DNA from: Brasenia schreberi
Lineage: Eukaryota; Streptophyta; Magnoliopsida; Nymphaeales; Cabombaceae
Reading direction: 5' to 3'
NCBI GenBank assembly: GCA_036023115.1
Contig: JAYKKT010000090.1
Coordinates: 35,359,001 to 35,423,000 of the forward strand
DNA length: 64,000 nt
Positions 43,580 through 54,390 of this stretch are shown piece after piece (the stretch's first letter is position 1; each line of letters begins with the position of its first letter). The notes under the pieces are model-generated. The model made no database searches, was not told where the DNA came from, and saw only the letters and a program-made list of their open reading frames with translations. A program made the position numbers and the translations under genes.

Positions 43580-46500
43580 CTAACAAAAGAAGGCATTTGC
43601 AAAACTGATTACACTTGAGGAATCAAAGAGAAACAAAAGGATAATCTAAAAAAGAGTTCGGGATATGGTTTCAATATGCTTAGGATAGTTTAGACCATTG
43701 TTACAAGTATCGTTGTAAGTATCGATATAGGACCTGCTACCTCATTCGTGTCACATAAAATCATACGAGCTATTAACACTCGTATCCTACCTACTCTTTT
43801 AAAGATAAAAAGTTTAAAAAACCATAAAGATATTTAAGAGAGTTCGGGACAAAAGCAAGATATGCACATTCTCTAACATTTAAGTACAAATGATAGCCAT
43901 AACATGATCAGGAAAACTCTATAAAAAGCTTCATAACTTCAAATCACAGTTATTTAATTTCTATATAATCAGATCATCATAAAAAGGAAACTTCTAAAGT
44001 TGTAGAGTTTGATGCAAGCAAGGAACTTCTAAGTTTAATGTTATGTCGACAATGTCAAATATAAAAGAAATTTAGTATAAGTGGAACAAGAATCAAAATC
44101 ACTTGACAAATGCAAAGAAACAAAAGATATGCTTGAAAACTAAAGCTGAGTTTAACTCATATTTTGGGGCTTGGGGATGTCGTATCATGCATTACCGCAA
44201 TACAGCTACATCAACCCATATCGACCTGTATAGCACATAACACTCGTATTTTGAGATACAGTTAAATATGATACGAATCAACATATATTGTTATGTAAAA
44301 CTGATACCGTAAAACCTTGGTCAAGACCCTGGCTGATCTAGAAAGTCTTATAGGATGTGGTTAATAATATTCAGTGAAATATTTTAAATTGAGACAAGGA
44401 AAAGGTAGTAATTACAGCACATGAATTCAACCATGCATGGTTGGTATCCCCTACTTTTGATGACTTAATATATGATCTTTACATTCATAACCTCATGCAG
44501 GAATATAGGAACACCTTTAATATATGATCTTAAAATTCATGGCCTCATGTGGGAATACAGGAACTCGCTTACTTTTTTTATCACTAAGACTGCCTTTCTA
44601 TTGTTTTCCCTTTGAGAAAGGTGCATCGAAACACAAAGAATTTGGATTTGTAAGATCTGAAAATTATCCGTTTTCGTTGGTATGAAAGAAAAGTTGATGT
44701 ATATGCGGGGCCGGCGAGCAAGGGGCGCACGGTTTCCGGCCAATTATATGCAGAAAATGACTTTTGCTAAGAGCAGAAAGTGAAGACTTTCTTGCATCGA
44801 TATCTACTTAGATGATATCACATGCAAATCAGCCAAGCATGTATATCACGTGATGATCATCTCTATCAAGCGATTTCATGTGATACAGGAAAAAAAGTTG
44901 TATTTCTTACAACACATCCGTTACAAAATTAATACCAATAGAATTTTTTTTCGTTTCTAACTACAATGAGAGACCAAATCCAGGTATGCATGCCCCCAGG
45001 TATCGAACTCACGACCTTCATAACTTGAGGCCCCTGCCGAGGTGAGTTACCGCTCTGAGTGCTAATACTGACAGCTATTTTTAACTGGTATTGAAGCATA
45101 TAATATATAATTTGCCACACTAATGATACGTACGTGTCTGTTCGTGTTGTATGATATTGGACGGTGGTTAATGCTTGGCGGAGGTTAAACCAACAAAACA
45201 CCCATCCTTCTCAATTAATAATAGGCCATAATTTTTCTTCAATATCTGTTAATAATAATGCACCGAGAGCATTAGCTCAATGGCACGGCGTTCTAACGTA
45301 ACGCCGTTGCCTCTGGTAGGGAGTTCAACTCCCAAAAGGTGCATGTGTGTGAATGAATGTGTTAGGCTTCGGCCTCCTTGTATAACCAATATATATATAT
45401 ATATATATATTAATATATATTAATAATGATTTTCAACTGAAATATTCACACTTTTGTTTTTCTTGTCCGGTTTAATCCACTTGTATCCAGAAGCCCACAA
45501 GGACATCAACTAATCCAGTTCGAGCCGGGTCAGCACATTATAGGGGTAAAGTTCTCTCAGCGTTGGTTTCCCCCATTCTTAAGATTCGAACTTGAAACCT
45601 TGGTTAAGGGGAATAACTACTGAACCCACTTGAACCAACCAACGGCTGGCTTTTTAGCATGTATGCTTATTTATTACAAGAAAAGGAAAAAAGGAACCTT
45701 GACGCAATCTAGGATCAACATATTTTAGCTTTTCAAAACATATCATCGCAATTATACACATTTTCTGACTGTTGTGACCTTTTATTAGTCGTTTTTTGTT
45801 TTATAAATATTATCATATTTTCTTGTTATTTAGGTCCCTTAAGAAAGAACATAGTTTGAGGCTTCTATGAATGAATCAGAAACAAGCCCTGCATTAGAAA
45901 GAAGAGAAGAAAACCTCTAAAATGAAAGTAATTGATATTACTTACGCGGCCATGGTCTCCAAGGTTGACGACGAATGCACCCTCCACAGGCTTGACTGTT
46001 CCCCAGGTGTCACCACCGTCCTTAGTCACCTGCAGCCCACTCACCTGGTCCTGCAAAAGTACGGTTATAGTGCCTGGGTCTGTGTGCCTCCTGAGCCCAA
46101 GGGTCAGGTTTGGCTGTGGGCACTTAGGATAATAGTTGATACACAGCTTCTGGTCCATTTGGATACAAGCCTCCTTGAGTGCACCCTTGTCTAGGCCCAG
46201 GCTTTCCGATAGCACCTCAAGTATCCTTGAGGCCAAGACCATGGTTTGGTCGCTGTACTTCTCCACCACTTCCCTCCATCCCGAGGGCTTCTCTGGCCAC
46301 CTCGAGTAGTCCCTCTCGCCCACGGGATATGAGAAGAAGATGAAGAACTCACGCCAATTCTCCACGGATTCACCCTGAAGGTGATTACTGAACTTGAACC
46401 CACCACGGTCGCCAGCCGACATGCTGAATTGGAGCTTCTCCTCAGGAGGGAGAGCAAAGAAGTCGTTGGACTTTTTGATCATGGCAGCGATGACCGAAGG

Positions 46501-46765
46501 ATCAACCCCATGATCAACCACTTGGAAGACCCCCCACTCCTTGCAGGCCTGGACGATCTTGTTGAAGGTCGACGTGCGGCGCTCACTGTCAGTGGACTCG
46601 AGGTCGGCGAGGGAGATTTTGGGCACGTCCACTGTGAATTGGTCGTGCTCTATTTTCGGTCGCTCGTCCTCATTGCGGACGAAGGCCGGAGGAAGCGTGG
46701 GCTCGTTATTGAGTGATGGGAGGAAGGCTGTGTTAAGAGAAGGGGCTGCCTGGGCTAAGGATGAA

Positions 46766-46770
<5 letters not shown>
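43334..46770 (-). CDS. F3H: Flavanone 3-hydroxylase (naringenin 3-dioxygenase)
   Basis: Soluble Fe(II)/2-oxoglutarate dioxygenase that converts flavanones to dihydroflavonols in flavonoid synthesis. Two exons, 45946-46770 (275 codons) and 43334-43579 (81 codons plus stop), give 356 residues, close to the usual length. Seen: [10 protein letters not shown] near the N terminus, [20 protein letters not shown] with iron ligands H229 and D231, third ligand H287 in VEHRVVVNS, and the 2-oxoglutarate pair R297/S299 in SRLS. The spacing 229-231-287-297-299 is the same as in petunia F3H (220-222-278-288-290). Donor GTAAGT and acceptor TTAG join GDHGR to YLSNGRF in phase 0. F3H genes usually have two introns; here the first 275 codons are uninterrupted. 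The family's GDHGHY reads GDHGRY here. The start at 46770 is chosen because the open frame further upstream is only GA repeat and promoter. Confidence 0.93.
44941..45063 (-). mobile_element. tRNA-derived SINE, family 2, best preserved
   Basis: On the reverse strand: AGAGCGGTAACTCACCTCGG (A box), GGTCGTGAGTTCGATACC (B box with GTTCGATACC), GGCATGCATACCTGG, and an A-rich end (CGAAAAAAA). It lies in the F3H intron in the direction of F3H. Confidence 0.8.
45260..45390 (+). mobile_element. tRNA-derived SINE, family 1
   Basis: A box ATTAGCTCAATGGCA, B box GGGAGTTCAACTCCC, then GTGCATGTGTGTG and TGTTAGGCTTCGGCCTCC. It matches the copy at 287-412 over its whole length with some substitutions. It lies in the F3H intron, opposite to the gene. 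Confidence 0.8.
45946..46770 (-). CDS. F3H: F3H exon 1
   Basis: 275 codons starting [20 protein letters not shown] and ending VVNLGDHGR, with no intron. It holds the N-terminal DIOX_N part (about residues 50-160) and the start of the 2OG-Fe(II) oxygenase domain. It is much GC-richer than its surroundings. Confidence 0.93.

Positions 46771-46819
<49 letters not shown>
46771..46819 (-). repeat. GA repeat in the F3H 5' leader
   Basis: About 24 GA units (CT on the plus strand) end at the F3H start codon. Such tracts are common in plant 5' leaders and can act as GAGA elements; a regulatory role here is inference. It makes the open frame run on upstream as (RE)n. Confidence 0.9.
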
Positions 46820-46824
<5 letters not shown>

Positions 46825-46862
46825 AAGAGATGAGGTTTGATGATGGCAAGCAAGAGTATGCA

Positions 46863-46870
46863 TATTTATA
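46863..46870 (-). promoter_or_regulatory. F3H TATA box
   Basis: TATAAATA on the minus strand, 93 bases before the ATG. It would place transcription start around 46830-46840, ahead of the GA tract. Confidence 0.7.
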
Positions 46871-47842
46871 GATGGAAAGATACAAATATCGGCCAGCAAA
46901 TAAATAAACGATTTTCTTTCTAATAATCATATATATAGTTTATAGTTAGAAATCTCTCTTTCTCTCTCTCTGATACATGGCAAGCAAGAGTATGTTGCGA
47001 TATCTTTTTTTATTTTTGGTGAAGTGTCTGCCCCAATATCCTATATATGTTGTCTAGCACTTAGTTGCTCGTGGTTTGGGTCGGTTGGGCTCATCTCTGG
47101 CTAGTTCGCATTCGTTTCGTTAAACCATAGAGCTAAATTAGCATCGGCTAGCATGTGAAAGTTCGTTAAATGGCACCTTCTCATTTTTTTTTACTTATTC
47201 TACATGATTGAATGCCAACAATCTTTTAACTTTTAAAGACGCTAGAAGACTTTAATTCTCTCTCAAAACTTGGCTCCTAAAATGGCAGCAAGTTCCTTAA
47301 CATTTTCAACCCAAGGTTGTTCGGTTGCTATTGGTTTTGATGAACGTATAAACCACATGTACAAGAAGCACCCAAAACGTTGGCTCACTCGCAGGTAGCG
47401 TGTTTGGTTCCGTAGGGGTCCGCCTGTATGTGTTGCAGGTAGCGTGTTTGGTTCCGCAGGGGTCCATGCCTGTATGTGTTCTAGGCTGCCTCACATTGTA
47501 ACAACAACGACGACAATAATAATAATAATAACAACAATGTAGAAATCCTTTTCAAGGTAATTATAGCAGCGTAGTATCAATGGGTGGACCCGGTGTGTGT
47601 ATTGATAGGTCCCGGTGTGTGTAGGAGGTCTGCCCTCCACCGAGGTGGTTCATGCAACCTAATGACCGGCCGGTTGGTGGAACACATGACTACTGTGCTG
47701 GTAGCGGGAGCAAATGGCAAAACTGATCGTATGCCTTGGGTCGTAGCATTACCACGCACCATTCAAAGGGACTCGGTTCTTTTTCTAAATAACTGAACCC
47801 CGTCCATTGACACTCATCTCTACTTCTTTAGATACAACCCAA
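46871..47842. other. F3H upstream region
   Basis: No gene. It contains a CT-rich patch (46950-46971), a 44-bp tandem duplication (47391-47480) and an (AAT/AAC)n patch (47499-47537). I could not identify MYB or bHLH sites with confidence. Confidence 0.5.
47391..47480. repeat. 44-bp tandem duplication
   Basis: GCAGGTAGCGTGTTTGGTTC begins both copies (47391 and 47435); each ends with CTGTATGTGTT. It is about 620 bp upstream of the F3H start. Confidence 0.85.
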
Positions 47843-47950
47843 GTCGGCTATGAACTACGACTTGTATCGAACTCATGACCTTCAACTCGAAAGACCTCTA
47901 AAAGTCGAGCCTACTGCAAGAGACATGTGGCTCTTTATGCAACATGTCTA
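47843..47950 (-). mobile_element. SINE family 2 remnant
   Basis: The reverse strand has the B box GGTCATGAGTTCGATAC preceded by a decayed A-box region; the body is diverged. Confidence 0.55.
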
Positions 47951-48097
47951 ACTGCCATGCCCGAGCCATGAAGCTTTTGAAAGCAACAAAGAAAATGGGC
48001 ACCAAAATGGGCACCTAGCACAGGATTTGTCTATTTTGGAAACAAATGACATTAAGCTTTTTTGAATTAAAAATATGGGAGAAATGCATGCAGAACT

Positions 48098-48200
48098 TTC
48101 GGCCTTCTGACTCCCACTACGCAAGTGGTGAATTCTATTCCCTGGGCGTGCATACGTGAGTATGTATTAGACTTCCGCCTCCAGTTGTAACAAAAAAGAA
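48098..48200 (+). mobile_element. SINE remnant
   Basis: A B box-like GGTGAATTCTATTCCCTGGG, then GTGCATACGTGAGTATGTAT, TAGACTTCCGCCTCC and an A-rich end. It is 5'-truncated and closest to family 1 in its body. Confidence 0.6.
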
Positions 48201-48603
48201 AAGTGCGAATAGTCTTTGGATATTTAAATAGTGATTAGAAGAGTAAGATGAAAACATAAAATAAATAACATTAACCGATGATTTAGATCCACCAAAAAAG
48301 GAAAACCAATGATTTATGCTGAGTTCTTCTAGTGTCTTAAAGAGAGATAATCTGTCTCCCATGACTTCATAAAATATCTTAATTATTTTGAAACATCGGA
48401 GAAAAGATAAACGCTGAACTAATTCATTTTTGCATCACTTAAGACTCAATGTGGAGATTGTTGCTAAAGTTTAAAACTCCAAACCAATGTAACTTAAAAC
48501 ACACTCTTCATGTTATCAATGTAGCTTCTACTCAGAACATTGATGCGTGAAAGGTACAAATGCCATGTTGAAGACAAGGGTGGAGTGCCCCTTCGTGCTT
48601 GCC

Positions 48604-48611
48604 TATAAATA
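48604..48611 (+). promoter_or_regulatory. Candidate core promoter
   Basis: TATAAATA within GCCTATAAATAGGC on the plus strand, followed by a CAAAGAAAGAGAGG leader-like stretch. No coding sequence follows that I recognise, so it may belong to a decayed LTR or an unrecognised transcript. Confidence 0.3.
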
Positions 48612-48699
48612 GGCAGCTCCATTACAATAAGAAGCTTTCATGCACCAAAGAAAGAGAGGCATAACTCGACATTTCAAAGTTATCAACAAATGTATGTTT

Positions 48700-51600
48700 T
48701 CTGCTCAATTCTGCTTGTATCGTCTATGTAATTAAGCTTATTAATTTGTAAAAGATGATCAAGTCTGGTGATATATAGCATAGGAAACCCAGCAGCTACT
48801 TTCTGTTATGGAGTTATTTTCTGGTAGTTTCACTATATATACACACATATGTATGTGTGTAATATATGAGCGGGCACACAAAAACATACAGACACTGAAT
48901 CAACCAACGTTCTCTCACATAGTGCATGGGGATCACAATTGATGCATCGGGATGTTTGTTATTTGATGGAAGATGACTGTCGTTTCTCTGTCTTTATACC
49001 AAAATTTTGTCCGTAGTTCGGTTGGAGAAACGTTATTCTAGTGGTAAATAGCTTCGTTTTAAGATTTCCTTTCCCTTTGAAGAATGGGATAATACGAAGA
49101 AAAACCAAGACTTTACGTGCGGTGGGCTAGATGGTATGCATGTTAGTGTGAAAACCTAATCTGTCAAGATTGTTGATAAGGTATTGTTTCAAAAGTGCAA
49201 CAGGCTTTTCAAGAATGAACTGTGACACCTAATTGATATAATAAGAAAGATATCTGAATTATAATTGTTTGAAGTAGTTTTAAGACGCGTATCATGTGTT
49301 GGCTATTTAGAGACTTGTACACCCCTTAGAGTTCTCATTTGGGGCAAAAGTATAGTATGTTAAAGCACTTTATCACGATATTCAACTAATTAATCATAGA
49401 GACATATTGGCCAAGGTCGCTGAAGAAAGGAAGAACCACCTCGCTGCTTGGTTGCTAACACAATTTAAGTTTATTAATATAGGAATAATGTCTTGTGAGA
49501 GTGCGCATACTTTGGCTTGAAATAAAGCAAAGAGTTGCGAAAATGCTTAAACAAATGCATTACATATGATTTAACTACTTTTCTGTCAAAAGGGATATTT
49601 TGTCTGTATGTTCGTGAGTGTTATTTAAATTGGTTCTAATAATTGTATCTTATGAAGATTGAAGCAAATAAAAAAATGCATGCTCTCTATGAACCTTTTG
49701 GGGGAGTTTGATTATGAGTTAGCCAACTGTAAATGCTGGTTCGAATTTATTAGCAGACTGTAATTGTGGTGTGTAGTCGCTTGTGAATCTGCTTTTTAAC
49801 TTTGTCATGCTTGTGCATCTTCTTCTCTATTATAAGTCTTATATGAACTTTATCTTTTCAGAGATTCCAGAATGCCAATATGTAAAGTCAAAACTGTTCA
49901 AAACCAACAGTCATGGATGGGACCTTCACTTAAAAAGAACCCTTTTTCGCGGGGCATTCGATATTTTCTATTCAAATTGAGCTTATGAAACCATAGTTTC
50001 AGAATAATAACGACTAAATATCAACAGGTCCATGTTTTTTAGAACCACATATGGCACCTCTTTACCATTGTAACATAAAACCATTTACCAAGTGGTTCCA
50101 TATGAAGATTGCTCATGTTTGTTTCGGAGATGAAGGATGTGGAGCACCAAGACGGCCACATGCCTTTTCCCACTCCATTGTTGGAACTTCAATGGTACTG
50201 CAATAGTCTCATGTTTTCGTCACCTAAAAAAGTAAGTGCTACTTGTGGGTTGGTTTTTGAGTGCGTGAACTTTTCATGCTTTTTCATTTCTTTTTGGTGA
50301 GAATGGTGCCCTCATAATGTCACCTACCACTGAATCGATCTTGGAGAGAACTGGTCCTCACAAACCGCCAACCCTAATAAAGTCACCTAACCGGCCATGG
50401 AGAAGGATAAACTTGATTCTACACAGCAGCAATGGCTAGATACAATATCACCATTTTGTTCTAGTTTTTAAATAAATTGGCTAAGATTCATATCAAAACA
50501 TGGAATCACCCACTAGTACAAATTTGACCTTTTGAGACCAAAGTCGAACAATTCCGGCTGTTCAAACCACCGGAATATCGAAAAGCAATTCTGAGGGTGC
50601 AACCATCGGAAATGTAGCAACCGTACCCTCTTTTTATGGAATGTCATGAACATATTTAAAAGTTTGGCAAAAGTTTTTTTCTTGGTATAAATTGTTTTTA
50701 TCAATGTTCAATATTTTACATACAGGAACTGTGTTCAAGAGGGGCTCGAAGAAAGCCCATATCCTGGGAGGGGGCTCATACAGTTAGGCTCTTCGCCCGG
50801 AAGGACGGGTATGGCAAAAAAATAAAGAAGAGGAGATGATTTTCTCTCTGAGAATGGTCCATATTTTGTAAGTAAACAGACATTCTTATGGCTCACCGCT
50901 ATCAGAGGCATACCCAGGCAACTTATCGGGCAAGTCTGGCCCTTATTTTAAATGCAAAACATTTCACAGTTAAAGGATAAACAATAAGTTTATGCATTAT
51001 AAAAGCTTATAAATAAAAAATCTGAAATAAAAATGTTATGCATTATACAACATATTTTATAATTTTATAAACTTATTCGTAAACCCAATCATTTGATTCA
51101 CCCTATTTTGAATTCAAAGATATTATATATAGATTTCCAATCGAGCAACAAGTAACTGGTAAGCCACTTACCATAAAACCATCTAGACATGCCCGGCTTG
51201 GAACCCTACCAACGGTTTGAACCGGAACAACCAGGGCTGAAACGTCCACAAATGCTGGACCGTTCTTTTGTCCCCATTTTTGATAATTTTTCATATTTAT
51301 TTTTTCTAATTCTTCATTTTTTTTACGGTTGTAGGCTGCTTTAGGTTCAAAATGGAACGGGAACCACCCTTCCAAACTATAACTGGAATCAGCCTGGTTC
51401 CGTTCGGTTTCAGGCAAACCAGAACGTTGGCTCTGGTTTACCTCAAACTGGACACGTCTAAGATGATATGATGAGACTTTACTATTTGAATATAAAATCG
51501 GAATTGGGTATATGATAAATCCGATTCGTTATTACTTTTAGCCAGAGAAAAGAAAAAGAAAAAAGGAAATCACCAGTTATTTTCATTATAAATGTCGTTA

Positions 51601-52929
51601 ACATCAAAGTTATCATCATTAATTAGATAGATTTATTCCAAAGTCAAGATGATACATCACCAGTATTAGTTTAATGGCATCTAGCTGGGAAGATCCGGCC
51701 CATAACAGATCGAGAATCAGGCTTGAAACCAGCTGTGTAATAACGCAAGGGCGAATCCTTACCGCAAGAGTTTCAAGCTCACTTCATCGTTAACAAAGGA
51801 GAGAGAGAGTAAATTACTATACGGTATTATGGTTACGACAATAGTTTCAAGTTCACTCCATCTCAAGCCATAATACATCTCCATCTTTTGCACACCCTAA
51901 ATTACTATACACGCTCTTTCTTTTTGTTTTCAAAAATACTTATTTTTGAAAATTCCCACAGTGTCTCTACCTCTCTTGTGACTTCTCTCTTATAGTTGTT
52001 GATCCTTTGTTCTACAGTTAAAAACCTTATTGTACATTTAGATCATGTATAATGGAATTTCATTGTTGCTTCACCACCTCTTCTTGTATAAACAATAAAA
52101 GAAGAGGAAGAAAAGAAAAATGAGAAGAAGGTTTATATGCTTGATTCAATTAGGTATTTTGTGTTTTTTAGAGGTATGTTTGAGGATTTAATCGTATTTT
52201 ATTTTTTTGGTGTATTTGATACCGTTGATCTGGCAACCATGAAATCACTGCGAGTTGGGTAGACATGGTTGAGCATTATCTCTCCATTTAGATAGACACA
52301 GTTGAGTCATATCTCTCATTTGGAAAGATGTGGTTCAACCACATTCCTCTAGACAAAGAGATGTAGCTCAACCATGTCTCTTTTTCAACTATGACAATTC
52401 AATGAAAAACAACTCTACGAAGAATAAAATTTGATTAAGTACTTATAATATCCATTTTTTCATGTTTAATCAATAACTCAACATCAAATAAATGGATTTT
52501 ATGTTATTTTCCTTTTTTTATTAGATAAAAAACATTGTTGATTATTTTAAGAATTCATTAATTCATTATTTCTTCTATTCTATTGTTTTTCTTTTTCGAA
52601 CATCGAATATAAATCATTAATACCTAAAATCTATAAAAATGAGACTTTGAAGGGTTGTCAGAAGGTTGAAGAAGTTGTCGAAAGATGCCTAAATCATGTT
52701 GTTTGCAAGAGAGAGAAAGAAGAGAAATTTTCGTCACAGGTATTTTGAGTATTTAAAAAAAAATGTGAATAATAAAAAGGGTGTACACTTATCATAGTAA
52801 CTAGCTCCCACTTTTGAGGGTTTTTCTAGGTTGTGCCTATCATAGTTGGAAGTATACAAATTATACATGTTGTGTAGTTTTTCATATTCAATAATCTTTT
52901 CCTACACAATAATCATCATAGTGTAGTTT
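48700..52929. other. Long intergenic stretch without recognised genes
   Basis: AT-rich. Short frames at 49783-49980, 50109-50300 and 51103-51417 match no family I know. It contains a CACTA-like end at 50511. The rest shows no repeat or RNA gene. Confidence 0.5.
50511..50570 (+). mobile_element. CACTA-like transposon end
   Basis: CACTAGTACAAATTTGACC resembles the terminal inverted repeat of plant CACTA (En/Spm) elements. The following CCGG-containing segment could be subterminal repeats. The partner end (TTTGTACTAGTG) was not seen in the window. Confidence 0.4.
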
Positions 52930-53250
52930 AATACACTAAGTAAACTCTAAACAAATCTCAAACCCATGTTCGCAACATGCTTTGAGAAAAGATACTCTGT
53001 TATGCCTTTAGTCAAGAGGTCAACCAACATATCATTAGTTGGCATATAAGATACGAATATCTCATTATAGTTATATTTAACCATTATATGCTTGTTTTTA
53101 TAACTACCAACTCCACTCTTAATCGAGTACTTCTACATTATTGTCACAATAAATGACAACATGCTCGTTGGCTACATCCAACTTCAAATCATATATAAAG
53201 TAGCTTATCCAAATGGTACTCATTGCAGCTATACTGTAAGCAACACAATC
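52930..53250 (-). pseudogene. Copia RNase H fragment
   Basis: The reverse strand reads IAAMSTIWISYFIYDLKLD, VVIYCDNN and, after frameshifts, LLTKGITEYLFSKHVANMG: the end of copia RNase H in the right order. Internal stops show it is dead. Confidence 0.7.
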
Positions 53251-54367
53251 AACCATCAAAAGACAATTTGCTAAATATTCATGTATTGAATTGTAAATAA
53301 TTTCAAGTACCAAAAAATAATTTTAAGTAAAATTAGGTACCATTTTGAAATAAACTTTAGATTATGTTATTTCAGAACCAATGTGGGCACAAATTTATAA
53401 TTTTTTCCTTTATTATCTTCCACTATAATTACCCTAATGTTGGAAGGGTAAATCAATAATTTTGTCTATATATCTTGTTTGTTAATTATCCAAAATGACT
53501 ATGGACAAAATAGTAAAAATTATATAAGTTTTTTCGATAATATTCAAAACTGATTGGGGACATAATAGTAATTCTGCCAAAATACATTAGGTAGAACCAT
53601 TTTTTCATTCGGTGGCAAACCTATGAATATCCCGCATGTTCAAGGACAACTATGTAACTCAACAGGTCAGTTTTTTGTAACTTTTACAAACTAGTAGAGG
53701 ACAAAAACATCCTTTCGTCTTTAAAATAGTCTTTTGACTTTAAAATATTTGGACTTTTTTTATAATTTTGTCTTGTGGCATTTCATTATTTTTAAAATGT
53801 ACCAAGGGTAAAATGAATTTTTCAGTTGATACAAAACCGCTAGGTTAGGCAGTTTTATCACCCACGAATTCCTAAAGGATAGAGAGGTAGAGGTAGAGGA
53901 GACGAGAAGAGAGGGGAGGGTGAGGCGTCGAACGGCCTCTAGCCTCCATTCTTCTTTTTGGCTTCTAATCTGCGTCTATGGCTATAACTTTTGTCGGCGA
54001 TTGTCGGGTCTTCCTTTTATCGGTCTCTGCTCCACGACTAGGAGTGGAGCTGGTGTCGGTGTTTATCGGGCCTTCTCCTTTTACCGGGTTTCCCCCCCTC
54101 TATCGGCCTCCTTTTTAATGTCTCAGGTGACCCGAATTGGTGGTTTTCGACTATCTACCTCTTTGGTGTAAGTATTTTCTCTTCTTTTTTTTGTTTCTCT
54201 ATTTAACTGTGAAGAGAGGACAATCGAAAGTTAATCTCTATCCTCTGTTCGTAAAGAAAAATCCTTATGTTAGAAAAACTTTTCCAATGTTTTGTTCTCT
54301 CTTCTTTTTTTCATACGCTTAACTACGTACTTATTTTAGATTTCGGTCAACCTCGCTCTAATATCAC
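53251..54367. other. Intergenic stretch
   Basis: An AT-rich part is followed by a more GC-rich, purine-rich block (53880-54175) whose 83-codon frame resembles no family known to me. Confidence 0.45.
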
Positions 54368-54390
54368 GCTCTGATATCACTGTTAGTTTT
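54368..54390 (-). mobile_element. Possible LTR end and primer-binding site
   Basis: On the reverse strand CTAACA, one base, then TGATATCAGAGC, one base from the standard copia primer site TGGTATCAGAGC. It would be the 5' end of a reverse-strand copia element, fitting the RNase H remnant about 1.2 kb to the left, but the LTR boundaries were not found. Confidence 0.4.

Larger units (their letters stand above)
43580..45945. other. F3H intron, 2.4 kb
   Basis: AT-rich, bounded by GTAAGT and AG on the minus strand. It contains two SINEs in opposite directions (44941-45063 and 45260-45390) and a short TA microsatellite (45392-45410). Nothing else was recognised. Confidence 0.85.

Noticed and set aside
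45260..45335. A tRNA gene
   Set aside because: A- and B-box-like motifs are present, but the sequence does not keep a cloverleaf and continues into a body shared with another copy at 287-412, so it is a SINE.
45865..46899. Longer F3H start at 46899
   Set aside because: The extra 43 residues come from the GA repeat and from sequence containing the TATA box; MASSLAQ at 46770 fits the family.
50511..51420. A complete CACTA transposon
   Set aside because: Only one end was found; no matching inverted end or transposase was seen.
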